Numbered from the stretch's first letter, positions 50,758 through 60,455 are shown. The stretch is 64,000 nucleotides of DNA from JAWLAT01 sp041395325 (GCA_041395325.1 JAWLAT010000014.1:1-64000), one strand, 5' to 3'. Notes: generated by a model from the sequence alone, not told the origin. A program made the numbers and translations.

Positions 50758-51657
50758 CATGGGCGGACAAACGGTCGGGATGGCACCCTCGTACTCACCA
50801 AGCGGATTGTCGCTGGCCAATGGTGTCACCGCGCCGGTGGCAAGATTGAACGTTCCGAACGTGTTGGTGCCGCCACCGGTATAGACATACCCATACAAAG
50901 TGCCGTCGTCGTTGTCGAAATCCATGCCCTGCGCAAAATTGGCCGCCAGGCCAGTTCCACCGATGACGGTTCCGACGCCAGTCCCGACATCAATCGAGTA
51001 GAGCGAATCGTCGGTGATGTTGTGGCCGAACAACTGACCCTCACAGTTCATCGAGATATCGATAATGATGCCTGCGGCAATCGTGCCAATCGGCGTCGCT
51101 ACGCCAGTCGTCAGGTCAATTGAAGCGAGCAGTGAGTTGGCAGAGCCATCGAATTGCGAGATGTAGGCAGCGCCCGACATCGGGTCAATGGCCAGGCCCG
51201 TAGCGCCCAAACCACCGTCGCCGGTCACCGCAGCGATGGGTGTGAAGGCGGCAGTCGTTGTGTTGATGGTGCCCAGCGTATTCGGATTGCTTGCAGCCGA
51301 CGTCGAAGGGATTGCGAACAGCGTTCCCGCGTCCGGACTGAAATCCAGCGCGAATATGCTCGGGTTGGTCTGGGCCACCGCCGTCTGACCCGGGAAATTG
51401 TTCAGCACGAAGTTGTAGATCGTGTTTTGCGGACGGCCGGCTCCGGCGTCACCGCGGACGTCGAGGGCCAGACCCTGATCGGTAGGTGCCGCCGTGGATT
51501 CCACGGGCGGGCTCGAGGGAAACGGCCCGCACTGTTCCGCGTATCCGTCTGGCTCGGCAAATTGGCTGTTGGCTAGCGCCGTACAGTCAAGTGACTGGGC
51601 CGTAGCCGCACTGCTGGCAAGAGCCAGCGGCAGGATGGCCAAATTCAGCAGCTTCAT
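49945..51657 (-). CDS. Secreted DUF11-repeat protein with IPTL-CTERM-like tail (copy 1)
   Basis: 570 residues from ATG 51657 (GAGG upstream). A Sec signal (LLNLAILPLALASSAATAQ) is followed by about 250 residues resembling a DUF4394/beta-propeller-like region (IFALDFSPDAGTLFAIPSTS, SIDLTTGVATPIGTIA), then two DUF11 repeats (AVTYTLTASNAGPGDAMNVV; FVYTVTGTNFGPGDATGVLF). The C-terminus VPALDRLGLLLTGLLLLGLG plus VATRRF is a Pro-x-hydrophobic-Arg sorting signal close to IPTL-CTERM. Probably an exported, surface or matrix protein. Function is unknown. Confidence 0.8.
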   Translation of the reverse strand: MKLLNLAILPLALASSAATAQSLDCTALANSQFAEPDGYAEQCGPFPSSPPVESTAAPTDQGLALDVRGDAGAGRPQNTIYNFVLNNFPGQTAVAQTNPSIFALDFSPDAGTLFAIPSTSAASNPNTLGTINTTTAAFTPIAAVTGDGGLGATGLAIDPMSGAAYISQFDGSANSLLASIDLTTGVATPIGTIAAGIIIDISMNCEGQLFGHNITDDSLYSIDVGTGVGTVIGGTGLAANFAQGMDFDNDDGTLYGYVYTGGGTNTFGTFNLATGAVTPLASDNPLGEYEGAIPTVCPPMDADIAVAKTVAAPAAPVVGDAVTYTLTASNAGPGDAMNVVVTDTLPANLTYVSNTCGAAVAGQVVTWTIGTLANGGNATCDIATTINNFGPVDNTATITSDTADPNGANNSATASLGGVPFPADVGVTLTASTAGGLAVGDTFVYTVTGTNFGPGDATGVLFALTLSNKVSFVSSDCGATVAGNVVSFSVPTLANGATTSCGITVAVVLGGDLQATASVTTATVDPNLVNNVDGITIGFDVVPVPALDRLGLLLTGLLLLGLGLVATRRF

Positions 51658-51789
51658 GATGTTTGTCCTCATTTTTTTACTGGCGCAGGGCAACGCACGC
51701 TCGCGTGAACGCACCTGACTATGCTACCGCGCTCCGAGCGCTCAGAAAAGGCCATTCACGCTGCAGACAGCTTCACGCCTTCCGAAAAA

Positions 51790-51819
51790 CACAAGGGCCG
51801 CCCGAAGGCGACCCTTGTG
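51790..51819 (-). terminator. Terminator of the second DUF11 gene
   Basis: CACAAGGGTCGCC-TTCG-GGCGGCCCTTGTG: 13-bp stem with one G-T pair and a UUCG loop, then TTTTTCGG. Same design as 49896-49922. 20 bp past the stop. Confidence 0.88.
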
Positions 51820-51839
51820 CGGAGGCACGATGCCCGAGA

Positions 51840-52652
51840 TCAGAAGCGGCGCGTGGCCACCAGACCCAGACCCAGCAGCAGCAGACCGGTCAGCAACAGA
51901 CCCAGACGATCCAGCGCCGGGACCGGAACGACATCAAAGCCAATCGTGATGCCATCGACGTTGTTGACCAGGTTCGGATCCACGGTCGCCGTGGTCACCG
52001 AGGCGGTCGCCTGCAGATCGCCACCCAGCACCACCGCGACCGTGATCGCGCAGCTGGTCGTTGCACCGTTGGCCAAGGTCGGCACCGAGAAGCTCACCAC
52101 GTTGCCCGCCACCGTCGCGCCACAATCGCTGGAGACGAACGAGACCTTGTTGGACAGCGTCAGGGCAAACAGCACGCCCGTTGCATCACCCGGGCCGAAG
52201 TTCGTGCCGGTCACCGTGTAGACGAAGGTGTCGCCGACCGCCAGACCACCAGCCGTACTCGCCGTCAGCGTGACACCCACGTCGGCCGGGAAGGGCACTC
52301 CACCCAGGCTGGCGGTGGCGCTGTTGTTGGCCGCATTCGGGTCCATCGTGTCCGACGTGATCGCAGCGGAGTTGTTGATCGGGCCGAAGTTGTTGATCGT
52401 CGTGACCACGTCGCAGCTGGCATTGGCGCCATTGGCCAGTGCACCGATCGTCCACGTCACAACCTGTCCCGCCACTGCGGCGCCGCAGGTGTTGGAGACA
52501 TAGGTCAGGTTGGCTGGCAGCGTGTCGGTGACGACGACGTTCATGGCGTCGCCCGGGCCAGCGTTGGAAGCGGCAAGCGTGTAGGTCACCGTGTCACCCA
52601 CCGTCGGAGCTGCCGGCGCGGCAACCGTTTTCGTCAGAGCGACATCCGCATT
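51840..52652 (-). repeat. Direct repeat B: 3' half shared by both DUF11 genes
   Basis: Partner of 49945-50757 in the same orientation, 1895 bp away; see that entry for the pattern of identity. Confidence 0.8.
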
Positions 52653-53414
52653 GTCCTGGAAGTCGGTGTCTATCAGCAGATTGTCGAAATTGCCGACATC
52701 CGTCAGTTGGAAGTTGTCGGACAGGATGACCACCTGCTCGAAGTTGGTTCCTGCGAACACGCCAGCGACGCTCGAATAGATCAGCACATCGTCGATGAAG
52801 TAGTCGAGAGTGTTGGCCACCGGGTCCATGTCAACCCGCAAATTGAACACGGTGTTGACCGGCCAATCCACGCCAGAGTCTTCGAAGAACAGACCGCCGC
52901 CGGTGTCGTCCAGAATCAGAATGTCACCCAGAAACGAAAACTTGATCCGCGCGGCGAGGAACATCTGCGAAGGCGTTTGCGGAACGATATCGTAGTCGGC
53001 ACCACCAGCATCGGTGATCTGCACGTCCACTGACATGCGGCTGCGATTGGTCGTCGGCTGTGCACCTCGATCCGGGCTGAAACCGCCGGTCAGCGTGCCA
53101 TTGGCCACGCTGCCATCAAGGGCAATTTGAATATGCTGCACTCCGGTGACCGGCGCGGCCGTGGACACCTGAGGCACATTCGGTGCGGCACCAAAAACGG
53201 TCCAGCCCTGCTGTCCGTTCAGCGCACCAGGAGAAAAACCTTCACCAGGCTCAAAACCCCAGACATCAAGGATGTTTGGAACTGCAGCCTGATTGCTGGA
53301 AGGAAACGCTGCACGACTCAACGCTTCCGCCGGAAGTGGCGGTTTGGTGACCTGTGCGAACGAGGCGGACGTGGCGAGTGCGAGACCCGCGGCCAGGATA
53401 CTGGAGGCTTTCAT
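51840..53414 (-). CDS. Secreted DUF11-repeat protein with IPTL-CTERM-like tail (copy 2)
   Basis: 524 residues from ATG 53414. Signal peptide MKASSILAAGLALATSASFA, then a unique ~240-residue region resembling a concanavalin/LamG-like lectin fold (FLAARIKFSFLGDILILDDT, VFNLRVDMDPVANTLDYFID), then the same two DUF11 repeats and VPALDRLGLLLTGLLLLGLG tail as its neighbour. The different N-terminal halves suggest shared anchoring modules with distinct front domains. Function unknown; the lectin-like reading is inference. Separate transcription unit with its own terminator. Confidence 0.8.
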   Translation of the reverse strand: MKASSILAAGLALATSASFAQVTKPPLPAEALSRAAFPSSNQAAVPNILDVWGFEPGEGFSPGALNGQQGWTVFGAAPNVPQVSTAAPVTGVQHIQIALDGSVANGTLTGGFSPDRGAQPTTNRSRMSVDVQITDAGGADYDIVPQTPSQMFLAARIKFSFLGDILILDDTGGGLFFEDSGVDWPVNTVFNLRVDMDPVANTLDYFIDDVLIYSSVAGVFAGTNFEQVVILSDNFQLTDVGNFDNLLIDTDFQDNADVALTKTVAAPAAPTVGDTVTYTLAASNAGPGDAMNVVVTDTLPANLTYVSNTCGAAVAGQVVTWTIGALANGANASCDVVTTINNFGPINNSAAITSDTMDPNAANNSATASLGGVPFPADVGVTLTASTAGGLAVGDTFVYTVTGTNFGPGDATGVLFALTLSNKVSFVSSDCGATVAGNVVSFSVPTLANGATTSCAITVAVVLGGDLQATASVTTATVDPNLVNNVDGITIGFDVVPVPALDRLGLLLTGLLLLGLGLVATRRF

Positions 53415-53583
53415 GGGCAATTCTCTTGTTGTCTGCAGGGCGCAACGAGCATGGCACTGCCCGTCAAACACTGGATGCTAGCGGGCACTCCGCCATGCAA
53501 CAAGTGCTTTGCAGCGCCGCGACGTCAATCGAGACCGCCGCCTGTTTGGTCTCTACCCCGCCGATCGGGCCACAAGATCGACT

Positions 53584-55002
53584 TCAATCATGCGTGTTGA
53601 GCAGACGCAGGATGCTGACCGCAGCTTCTCGCCCCTCATACACAGCCGTGACCACCAGATCTGCGCCACGCACCATGTCGCCGCCGGCAAAGAGCTTCGG
53701 ATGCGCCGTCCCATAAGGCAGACCGCCTGCGGCGTCTTCGCCATGCACCAGAATTCGCCCCGAATTGTCTAATCGCACACCAAGCGCGCCCAGCCACGCT
53801 GGCGGATCGGGCTGAAAGCCGAAGGCAATGACCACAGCATCGGCAGGCAGCACGCTTTCGCTGCCGGGAATGTTCTGCGGCCGGCGACGCCCTTGCGCAT
53901 CGGGCGGCCCCAACTCGGTCTCCACCACCAGCACGCCTTCGACCCGGTCCTGACCGAGAATCGCCAGCGGCTGACGATTGAAGAGGAACTGCACGCCTTC
54001 GTCGCGACTGTTCTTCACTTCGCGGCGCGAGCCGGGCATGTTGGCCTCGTCGCGACGATAAACACAGGTGACGCTGGCGGCGCCCTGACGGATGGCCGTG
54101 CGGTTGCAGTCCATGCCGGTATCGCCGCCGCCAAGGACAACCACCTGCCGACCAGCCAGGTCGATCCGGTCTGGTCCCTCGGCCAACCCCAGCAGCGGAT
54201 AGACGTTGCCGATCAGATAGGGCAGCGCTCGGTGCACGCCGCCGAGATCCAGTCCCGGCAATCCACCATCCAGCGAACCATACGTGCCCAGCGCCATGAA
54301 AACGGCGTCGTATTCGGCCAGCAGCTGCTCCATGCTCAGGTCGCGCCCGATCTCCACACCCAGTCGGAACTGCACCCCCATCCCTTCGAGGACCTCGCGC
54401 CGCAGCTGCACCACGGCCTTGTCCAGCTTGAAGGGCGGGATCCCGAAGGTCAGCAATCCGCCGATCTCCGGCTGGCGGTCGAAAACCACGGTTTCGATGC
54501 CCTTGAGCGCCAGCCGATCAGCGCAGGCCAGCCCGGCCGGACCGGCACCCACGATGGCGACCCGCTTGCCGGCGACGCGCGGCGCCACCTGCGGGCGCCA
54601 GCCCTGGGCGAAAGCCTGATCGGTGATGTGCCGTTCGATCGCACCGATGGTCACAGCGCCGAAGCCGTCTTCCAATGTGCAGGCGCCCTCGCACAGACGA
54701 TCCTGCGGACAGACCCGGCCACAGATCTCCGGCAACGGATTGGTTTCGTGCGACAGCTGCGCGGCTTCGATGATGCGACCTTCGCGCGCCAGCTCCAGCC
54801 AGCGCGGAATGTAGTTGTGAACCGGGCACTTCCATTCACAGTAAGGATTGCCGCAATCCAGACAGCGGGATGACTGCTCGTTGACTTCACCGGCCGGAAA
54901 CTCGCCATAGATCTCGCCCCAACCTTTGAGCCGGGTCTGCACCGGCACTTCGTCGGGCATCTTGCGCGGGACTTCCAGAAATTCGAGGTATCGATTGGCC
55001 AT
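53584..55002 (-). CDS. gltD: Glutamate synthase small subunit
   Basis: 472 residues from ATG 55002 (MANRYLEFLEVPRKMPDEVP). N-terminal Cys clusters CLDCGNPYCEWKCP and CGRVCPQDRLCEGAC hold 4Fe-4S centres; VAIVGAGPAGLACADRL binds FAD and VVVLGGGDTGMDCNRTAIR binds NADPH. Supplies electrons to the large subunit. Starts 10 bp after gltB, its GGAGG overlapping the gltB stop. A longer upstream frame lies inside gltB and is spurious. Confidence 0.97.
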   Translation of the reverse strand: MANRYLEFLEVPRKMPDEVPVQTRLKGWGEIYGEFPAGEVNEQSSRCLDCGNPYCEWKCPVHNYIPRWLELAREGRIIEAAQLSHETNPLPEICGRVCPQDRLCEGACTLEDGFGAVTIGAIERHITDQAFAQGWRPQVAPRVAGKRVAIVGAGPAGLACADRLALKGIETVVFDRQPEIGGLLTFGIPPFKLDKAVVQLRREVLEGMGVQFRLGVEIGRDLSMEQLLAEYDAVFMALGTYGSLDGGLPGLDLGGVHRALPYLIGNVYPLLGLAEGPDRIDLAGRQVVVLGGGDTGMDCNRTAIRQGAASVTCVYRRDEANMPGSRREVKNSRDEGVQFLFNRQPLAILGQDRVEGVLVVETELGPPDAQGRRRPQNIPGSESVLPADAVVIAFGFQPDPPAWLGALGVRLDNSGRILVHGEDAAGGLPYGTAHPKLFAGGDMVRGADLVVTAVYEGREAAVSILRLLNTHD

Positions 55003-55012
55003 GGTGCCCTCC

Positions 55013-58000
55013 TCAGGCCGCGCGCTTGAGGCTTTCGACCAGCGAGTCCATGCTCGCGGCCTTGGGCTTGGCCAGCCAGAACTTCGGCAGAAAATCACGA
55101 AACTCGGCCAGCAGCTGTTTGCCCCAGACGCTGCCGGCGTGGCGGACGTGCGCCTCCAGCAGCCCACGCAGATGTTGCATGTAGTGCTCCATGCCCTCGC
55201 TGGAAATGCGCTGGATGTCGATCAGCTCGTGGTTGTAGCGATCGACGAAGTCACGGTCCAGATCCAGCACATAGGCAAAGCCGCCGGTCAGACCGGCCCC
55301 AAAGTTCAGGCCGGTGCGACCGAGCACGGCGACGACCCCTCCGGTCATGTACTCGCAGCAATGATCGCCGCTGCCTTCGACGACTGCCGTGGCGCCAGAG
55401 TTGCGAACCGCGAAACGCTCGCCTGCCACACCAGCTGCATAAAACTCGCCACCGGTCGCCCCGTAGAGACAGGTGTTGCCGGCGATGACCGTATGCCTGG
55501 CCTCGAAGCGTGAAGCCCGCGGCGGCTGCAGAACGATTCGACCACCCGCCATGCCCTTGCCGACGTAGTCGTTGGCCTCGCCTTCCAGCTGCAGTTCCAG
55601 ACCGGCCGCATTCCAGGCGCCGAAGCTCTGCCCGGCGCTCCCCGTGAACTGCAGTTGCAGTGGTGCACCGGGCAGGCCGGCATTGCCGTAGCGGCGGGCG
55701 ATCAGACCAGAGACGCGGGCACCGATGGTGCGGTCACGATTGCCGATGGCATAGCTGTAGTGACCGCCGCGACCGTCAACGACCGCGGCTTCGACATCGC
55801 TGTAGATCCGGGCCGCCAGTGCGCCATGATCGGCGGGTGGATTGCGTTCCACCGTGCAACCGCCGATGTCGGGCTGGGCCAGGCCGTCGCGGCTGAGCAG
55901 CGGCCGCAGGTCCAGTCCTCGCGCCTTGCCGGAAGCCGACTCAATCGGCTGCAGCAGATCGCTTCGCCCCACCAGCTCACCCACACTGCGCGCACCCAGG
56001 CTGGCCAGCATTTGACGCACCTCCCGGGCCAGACCGCTGAAGAAATGCATCACCATCTCGGGCAGGCCGATGAAGTGCTTGGCCCGCAGCACCTCGTGCT
56101 GCGTCGCCACGCCGGTGGCGCAGTTGTTGAGATGACAGATGCGCAGGTATTTGCAACCCAGCGCCACCATCGGCGCGGTGCCGAAGCCAAAGCTCTCTGC
56201 GCCCAACATCGCGGCCTTGACCACATCCAGCGCCGTTTTCAAACCACCATCGGTCTGCAGACGGACGCGATGACGCAGGCCGTTGCGCAGCAACGTCTGG
56301 TGCGCCTCGGCCAGCCCCAGCTCCCAGGGCGTGCCGGCGTACTTGATGCTGCTGATCGGGCTGGCGCCGGTACCGCCATCGTGGCCTGAGATGGTGATCA
56401 GGTCGGCGTAGGCCTTGGTGACTCCGGCAGCGATCGTCCCAACGCCGGCATGCGAGACCAGCTTGACCGAGACCAGCGCCCGCGAATTGATCTCCTTCAG
56501 GTCATAGATCAGCTGTGCCAGGTCCTCGATCGAATAGATGTCGTGGTGCGGCGGCGGCGAGATCAGACCAATGCCGGGCTTGGCATAGCGCAACTGCGCG
56601 ATCATCTCGTTGACCTTGTGCCCTGGCAGCTGACCACCCTCGCCGGGCTTGGCGCCTTGCGCGATCTTGATCTGCAGCACTTCGGCATTGACCAGATAGG
56701 AAGGCGTGACGCCGAAACGGCCTGAGGCCACCTGCTTGATCTTGCTCATCCGCTCGGTGCCGTAGCGGGCCGGATCCTCGCCACCTTCACCGGAATTGGA
56801 GCGGCCACCCAGGCGGTTCATGCCGATGGCCAGCGCCTCATGGGCTTCGGGCGACAATGCACCCAGGCTCATACCGGCCGAGTCGAAGCGCTTGAGGATA
56901 TCCGCTTCGGATTCGACTTCATCCAGCGGCACTGGCGGACCGACCGGCTGCACCCGCAACAGATCGCGCAATGCCGACGGCGGGCGTTCGTTGACCAGTG
57001 CGCTGTAGCGCTGGAAGTCGGCCGCTTCACCGCTGCGCGCCGCCTGCTGCAGTGCGGCGATCACGTCCGGATTGAACATGTGGTATTCGCCGCCATAGAC
57101 GTAACGCAGCAGCCCGCCCGGCTCGAGCTGCGCGACCGGATCATCGGCCAAGGCGCACAGGGCCGCTTGCTCGGCCTCGATCTCGGCAAATCCTGCGCCT
57201 CCGATGCGGCTGGGCGACCCGGCAAAGCACATCCGCACCACTTCGGGCGCCAGGCCAACGATCTCGAACAGCTGCGCGCCGCGATAGCTGTCCATTGTGC
57301 TGATACCCATCTTCGACAGGATCTTCAGCAGGCCCTTGCGAATGCCACGCCGATAGCTGCGGCCCAGTTCGCGCGGTTCGGCCGCGCGGGCCTTGATCAC
57401 GCCGCTGCGGCCCATCGCGAACAGGCTTTGATAGGCCAGGAAGGGATAGACGGCGGTGGCGCCGAAACCCAGCAGGCAGGCGAAGTGATGGGGATCTCGG
57501 GCAGTGCCGGTCTCCACCAGCAAATTGCAGTCCGAGCGCAAGCCGGCTCGCACCAGATGCTGGTGCACCGCACCGACCGCCAGCAGCGCATGGGCCGGCA
57601 GGCAGCCTGGGCGAGGTTGACGATCCGTCAGATGGACCAGCACCGAGCCCTGCCGCACCGCCGCTTCGGCCTGCTGACAAAAGCGTGCCAGCGCCGCCGC
57701 CAACCCTTCTTCCTGCGGATAGTGCAGGTCGATGGTGATGTGGTTGGCGCCAAAGTCGGCAGTGGCCAGGATCTGCCGCAGCTTGCGCTGGGACAGGATC
57801 GGCGAATTCAGCACGATCTGCCGGGCATTCTCAGGCGCCATGCTGAAGAGGTTGCCCTCGCGCCCGAGCTGAGTGGTCAGCGACATCACCAGCCGTTCGC
57901 GCAGCGGGTCGATGGGCGGATTGGTGACCTGGGCGAAAGCCTGGCGGAAGTAGTCGTAGAGGGAGCGAATCCGCCCCGACAGCACCGCGATCGGCGTGTC

Positions 58001-59461
58001 GTCGCCCATTGAGGCGGTTGCCTCCATCTCGCTTTCGGCGAGCACCTTGAGCACCGCGTCGCGTTCCTCCCGACTGAGACCGAAGCGCTTCTGGAAGCTG
58101 GCCAGGGTGTGATCGTCCATGGGCTCGGTTGCCAAACTGGGATCGATCAGGTCACTTTCCAGATAACTGACACCCTGCTTCAACCAGCGCTTGAAAGGCG
58201 CCCGATTGCGGTTGATGCGATCGATGTCGTCGCTGCCCAGGAACTCGCCGCTGTACAGGTCGGCGGCGATCATCTCGCCCGGCCCAAGCCTGCCCTTGGC
58301 CACCACATTCTCGGCCGCGACATCGTAGACGCCGGTCTCGGAGGCCACGACCAGATGGCGGTCCTGGGTCAGCAGCCAGCGCGCTGGCCGCAGGCCATTG
58401 CGATCCAGCGTACAGGCGGCGTAGCGCCCATCCAGCATGACAATCCCGGCCGGCCCGTCCCACGGCTCGGAACTGAGCGCGAAGTACTCGTAGAAGGCCT
58501 GCAAGTCCGGGTCCATCGACTCGGTGTCACGCCAGGCCGGCGGCACCAGCATGCGCATGGCCTGGGGCAGTTCCAGCCCGCCCACCAGCAGCACCTCGAG
58601 CATGTTGTCCAGGCTCTGCGAGTCGGATCCCTCCAGTTCGATCAGTGGCTCGAACTCGCGGAAGTCCATCAGCGGCGAGCGCAGCTTGGCGCCGCGGCCG
58701 CGCATCCAGTTGCGATTGCCCTGGATCGAATTGATTTCGCCGTTGTGGGCCAGAAAGCGGAAGGGCTGGGCCAGCGCCCAGCGCGGCTCGGTGTTGGTCG
58801 AGAAGCGCTGATGAAAAACGGCAGCGCTGGCACTGACTTCGGCGTGCGACAGGTCCGGATAGAGATCCCCCAGGCGACCGGGGATGACCATGCCTTTGTA
58901 GCCGATCGACCACGGTGACAGGCTGACGACGAAAAAGTCGTTGTCATGCTGCAGGGCAATCTCGGTGCGCCGACGCAGGCGATAGAGCGCGCGAGCAAAA
59001 CTGCCAGTGTCCGAACCGGGTTCGGCGTTGACGAAAACCTGCTCGATGCGCGGCATCGTGGCCAGGGCAGCAGGACCACAGGCGGACTCATCGATCGGCA
59101 CCTCACGCCAACCGGCCACATGCAGATTCAGTCGCGCCGCCTGGGCGGCCAACTCGCGCCGTGCCGACTCGGCGGCAATGTGATCGCGGGACAGAAAAAC
59201 CAGGCCACTGGCAAACAGCATGCCGACACGAATGCCCGACTCTTCGGCCAGGGCACGCAGAAAGCTCTCCGGGCGGCGCAGCAACAGGCCACATCCATCA
59301 CCACTGAGGCCGTCGCCGCCGATTCCGCCGCGGTGCGACATGCGCGCCAGTGCGGACAGGGCCGCGGCCACGAGATCTGACGAACGGCGGTCGTCGAGTT
59401 GGGCGATCAGCCCGAAACCACAACTGTCGTGTTCGAAACGCGGGTCATACAAGCCAACCAT
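55013..59461 (-). CDS. gltB: Glutamate synthase large subunit
   Basis: 1482 residues from ATG 59461 (MVGLYDPRFEHDSCGFGLIA); C14 is the likely N-terminal glutaminase nucleophile after propeptide removal. Domains in order: class II glutaminase (~14-420), central, FMN-binding synthase (GGRSNSGEGGEDPARYGTER near 870) with the 3Fe-4S motif CKYLRICHLNNCATGV, and the C-terminal beta-helix GXGXG domain. Converts glutamine and 2-oxoglutarate to two glutamates. An upstream in-frame extension to 59599 is Arg-rich and not conserved. Confidence 0.97.
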   Translation of the reverse strand: MVGLYDPRFEHDSCGFGLIAQLDDRRSSDLVAAALSALARMSHRGGIGGDGLSGDGCGLLLRRPESFLRALAEESGIRVGMLFASGLVFLSRDHIAAESARRELAAQAARLNLHVAGWREVPIDESACGPAALATMPRIEQVFVNAEPGSDTGSFARALYRLRRRTEIALQHDNDFFVVSLSPWSIGYKGMVIPGRLGDLYPDLSHAEVSASAAVFHQRFSTNTEPRWALAQPFRFLAHNGEINSIQGNRNWMRGRGAKLRSPLMDFREFEPLIELEGSDSQSLDNMLEVLLVGGLELPQAMRMLVPPAWRDTESMDPDLQAFYEYFALSSEPWDGPAGIVMLDGRYAACTLDRNGLRPARWLLTQDRHLVVASETGVYDVAAENVVAKGRLGPGEMIAADLYSGEFLGSDDIDRINRNRAPFKRWLKQGVSYLESDLIDPSLATEPMDDHTLASFQKRFGLSREERDAVLKVLAESEMEATASMGDDTPIAVLSGRIRSLYDYFRQAFAQVTNPPIDPLRERLVMSLTTQLGREGNLFSMAPENARQIVLNSPILSQRKLRQILATADFGANHITIDLHYPQEEGLAAALARFCQQAEAAVRQGSVLVHLTDRQPRPGCLPAHALLAVGAVHQHLVRAGLRSDCNLLVETGTARDPHHFACLLGFGATAVYPFLAYQSLFAMGRSGVIKARAAEPRELGRSYRRGIRKGLLKILSKMGISTMDSYRGAQLFEIVGLAPEVVRMCFAGSPSRIGGAGFAEIEAEQAALCALADDPVAQLEPGGLLRYVYGGEYHMFNPDVIAALQQAARSGEAADFQRYSALVNERPPSALRDLLRVQPVGPPVPLDEVESEADILKRFDSAGMSLGALSPEAHEALAIGMNRLGGRSNSGEGGEDPARYGTERMSKIKQVASGRFGVTPSYLVNAEVLQIKIAQGAKPGEGGQLPGHKVNEMIAQLRYAKPGIGLISPPPHHDIYSIEDLAQLIYDLKEINSRALVSVKLVSHAGVGTIAAGVTKAYADLITISGHDGGTGASPISSIKYAGTPWELGLAEAHQTLLRNGLRHRVRLQTDGGLKTALDVVKAAMLGAESFGFGTAPMVALGCKYLRICHLNNCATGVATQHEVLRAKHFIGLPEMVMHFFSGLAREVRQMLASLGARSVGELVGRSDLLQPIESASGKARGLDLRPLLSRDGLAQPDIGGCTVERNPPADHGALAARIYSDVEAAVVDGRGGHYSYAIGNRDRTIGARVSGLIARRYGNAGLPGAPLQLQFTGSAGQSFGAWNAAGLELQLEGEANDYVGKGMAGGRIVLQPPRASRFEARHTVIAGNTCLYGATGGEFYAAGVAGERFAVRNSGATAVVEGSGDHCCEYMTGGVVAVLGRTGLNFGAGLTGGFAYVLDLDRDFVDRYNHELIDIQRISSEGMEHYMQHLRGLLEAHVRHAGSVWGKQLLAEFRDFLPKFWLAKPKAASMDSLVESLKRAA

Positions 59462-59651
59462 GGCGCGCCGCACTCCTGCTCGATGGTGCAGGGCAGCGAG
59501 GCGACGGCGCGCGGGGATCAGGCCCGCACGATCGGCTTCACCGCCCGTCCATGCGGATCTCCGCCTCCCGGATCCGCGTCGTCCCGCGCGAATCGGCACA
59601 GAATCAGCCAGCGTTCAGCCGGACTGTTGATGGCGCTTCGTCGGGACGATC

Positions 59652-59680
59652 AATACAGCACAACTGCTGCACTGCGTCAA
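59652..59680 (-). promoter_or_regulatory. Candidate sigma70 promoter for gltBD
   Basis: Minus strand TTGACG (59680-59675), 17-bp spacer, TGTATT (59657-59652); matches 5/6 and 4/6. It lies about 190 bp before the gltB ATG. Confidence 0.5.
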
Positions 59681-59714
59681 AGGGTCTGGGCGCCAAAGTC
59701 GGGCGCGAACGACC

Positions 59715-60284
59715 TCAGGAGGCTTCGGCCAGCAGCGCTCGAGCGACGCCATCTTCAGCAGCCGTACCCAGCCACAGCGACAACAACACTCGGTTGAACT
59801 CGACCCCCGGCAGAGAGATCAACGGCTCACCGTCAATCTCGACCCGCATACCGCGATCCGGGTCATAGTCGAAGCTGAAGCGGCTGCCACGGGAAACACC
59901 GGGAAGTACCTCAAGCAACTGGTCGATCCGTGGACGGGCGCGGGTCAGCACTTCGTCGTCAGCCGCGCCAGCAAAACGCTCGGCGAAGTAGTTGCGCACA
60001 TGCGCTGCGTCGAGATCACGGGCGTACCAGATCAGCGTGATCCGGCAAGGCGCCAGTCCCTGCACCAACACCGCCGAGCGCGGACGCTGTTCGGGCAGAT
60101 GCAAGGTCACGCCATAGAACGGCAGATAGCGCCGGTGCACCTCGGCGTGGCCGGCCAGACTCATGCGTCCCTGGCTGCCGTCGCCCTGCACGACATCGGG
60201 CACGCTGATTCCAGCAATCTCCAACGCCCAGGCGGAGGACGATGTGATCAGCAGCAGCAACAAGGCACGATAGAGAGCGGACAA
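59715..60284 (-). CDS. Secreted chalcone isomerase-like protein
   Basis: 189 residues with signal peptide SALYRALLLLLITSSSAWA, then a chalcone-isomerase-like domain: YLPFYGVTLHLPEQ, ITLIWYARDLDAAHVRNYFA and the C-terminal FNRVLLSLWLGTAAEDGVAR are typical of the bacterial periplasmic family. Bacterial members are usually not flavonoid enzymes; some may bind fatty acids or other ligands, so no reaction is proposed. Own promoter at 60313-60341. Divergent from the cysD region. Confidence 0.78.
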   Translation of the reverse strand: MSALYRALLLLLITSSSAWALEIAGISVPDVVQGDGSQGRMSLAGHAEVHRRYLPFYGVTLHLPEQRPRSAVLVQGLAPCRITLIWYARDLDAAHVRNYFAERFAGAADDEVLTRARPRIDQLLEVLPGVSRGSRFSFDYDPDRGMRVEIDGEPLISLPGVEFNRVLLSLWLGTAAEDGVARALLAEAS

Positions 60285-60312
60285 CGTCGTTCAACTCGGG
60301 GCCGGGATGGTC

Positions 60313-60341
60313 TTTATAGGACGGGCTCGCGGGCGCTGCAA
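60313..60341 (-). promoter_or_regulatory. Sigma70 promoter of the chalcone isomerase-like gene
   Basis: Minus strand TTGCAG (60341-60336), 17-bp spacer, TATAAA (60318-60313), 28 bp before the ATG. Confidence 0.6.
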
Positions 60342-60455
60342 TGGATGGCACGGTCAAGCCCTGCCTAGTATTCAGCTTTTCTCAAACACCTCACCGCTTC
60401 GAACAGCCGTTCAGCCCATCCCACCATTCCAGTTTCGCGCGGCAAACGATAATCT

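Noticed and set aside
49807..53033. Two long His/Arg/Gln-rich plus-strand frames opposite the DUF11 genes that resemble each other
   Set aside because: Their similarity only mirrors the real minus-strand duplication; composition is typical of antisense frames.
53415..53583. Possible promoter (TTGTTG-17-TAGCAT) and a GAGACC/GGTCTC hairpin between the DUF11 gene and gltD
   Set aside because: The -35 matches only 3/6 and the hairpin has a long loop and no T-run, so neither reaches the standard for a feature.
55003..55167. Upstream extension of gltD
   Set aside because: It lies within the gltB 3' end in another frame; MANRYLEF at 55002 has a strong GGAGG and matches the family start.
59462..59599. 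N-terminal extension of gltB to 59599
   Set aside because: The 46 extra residues are Arg-rich and lie before the conserved GLYDPRFEHDSCG start; GltB needs a short propeptide before the catalytic Cys.
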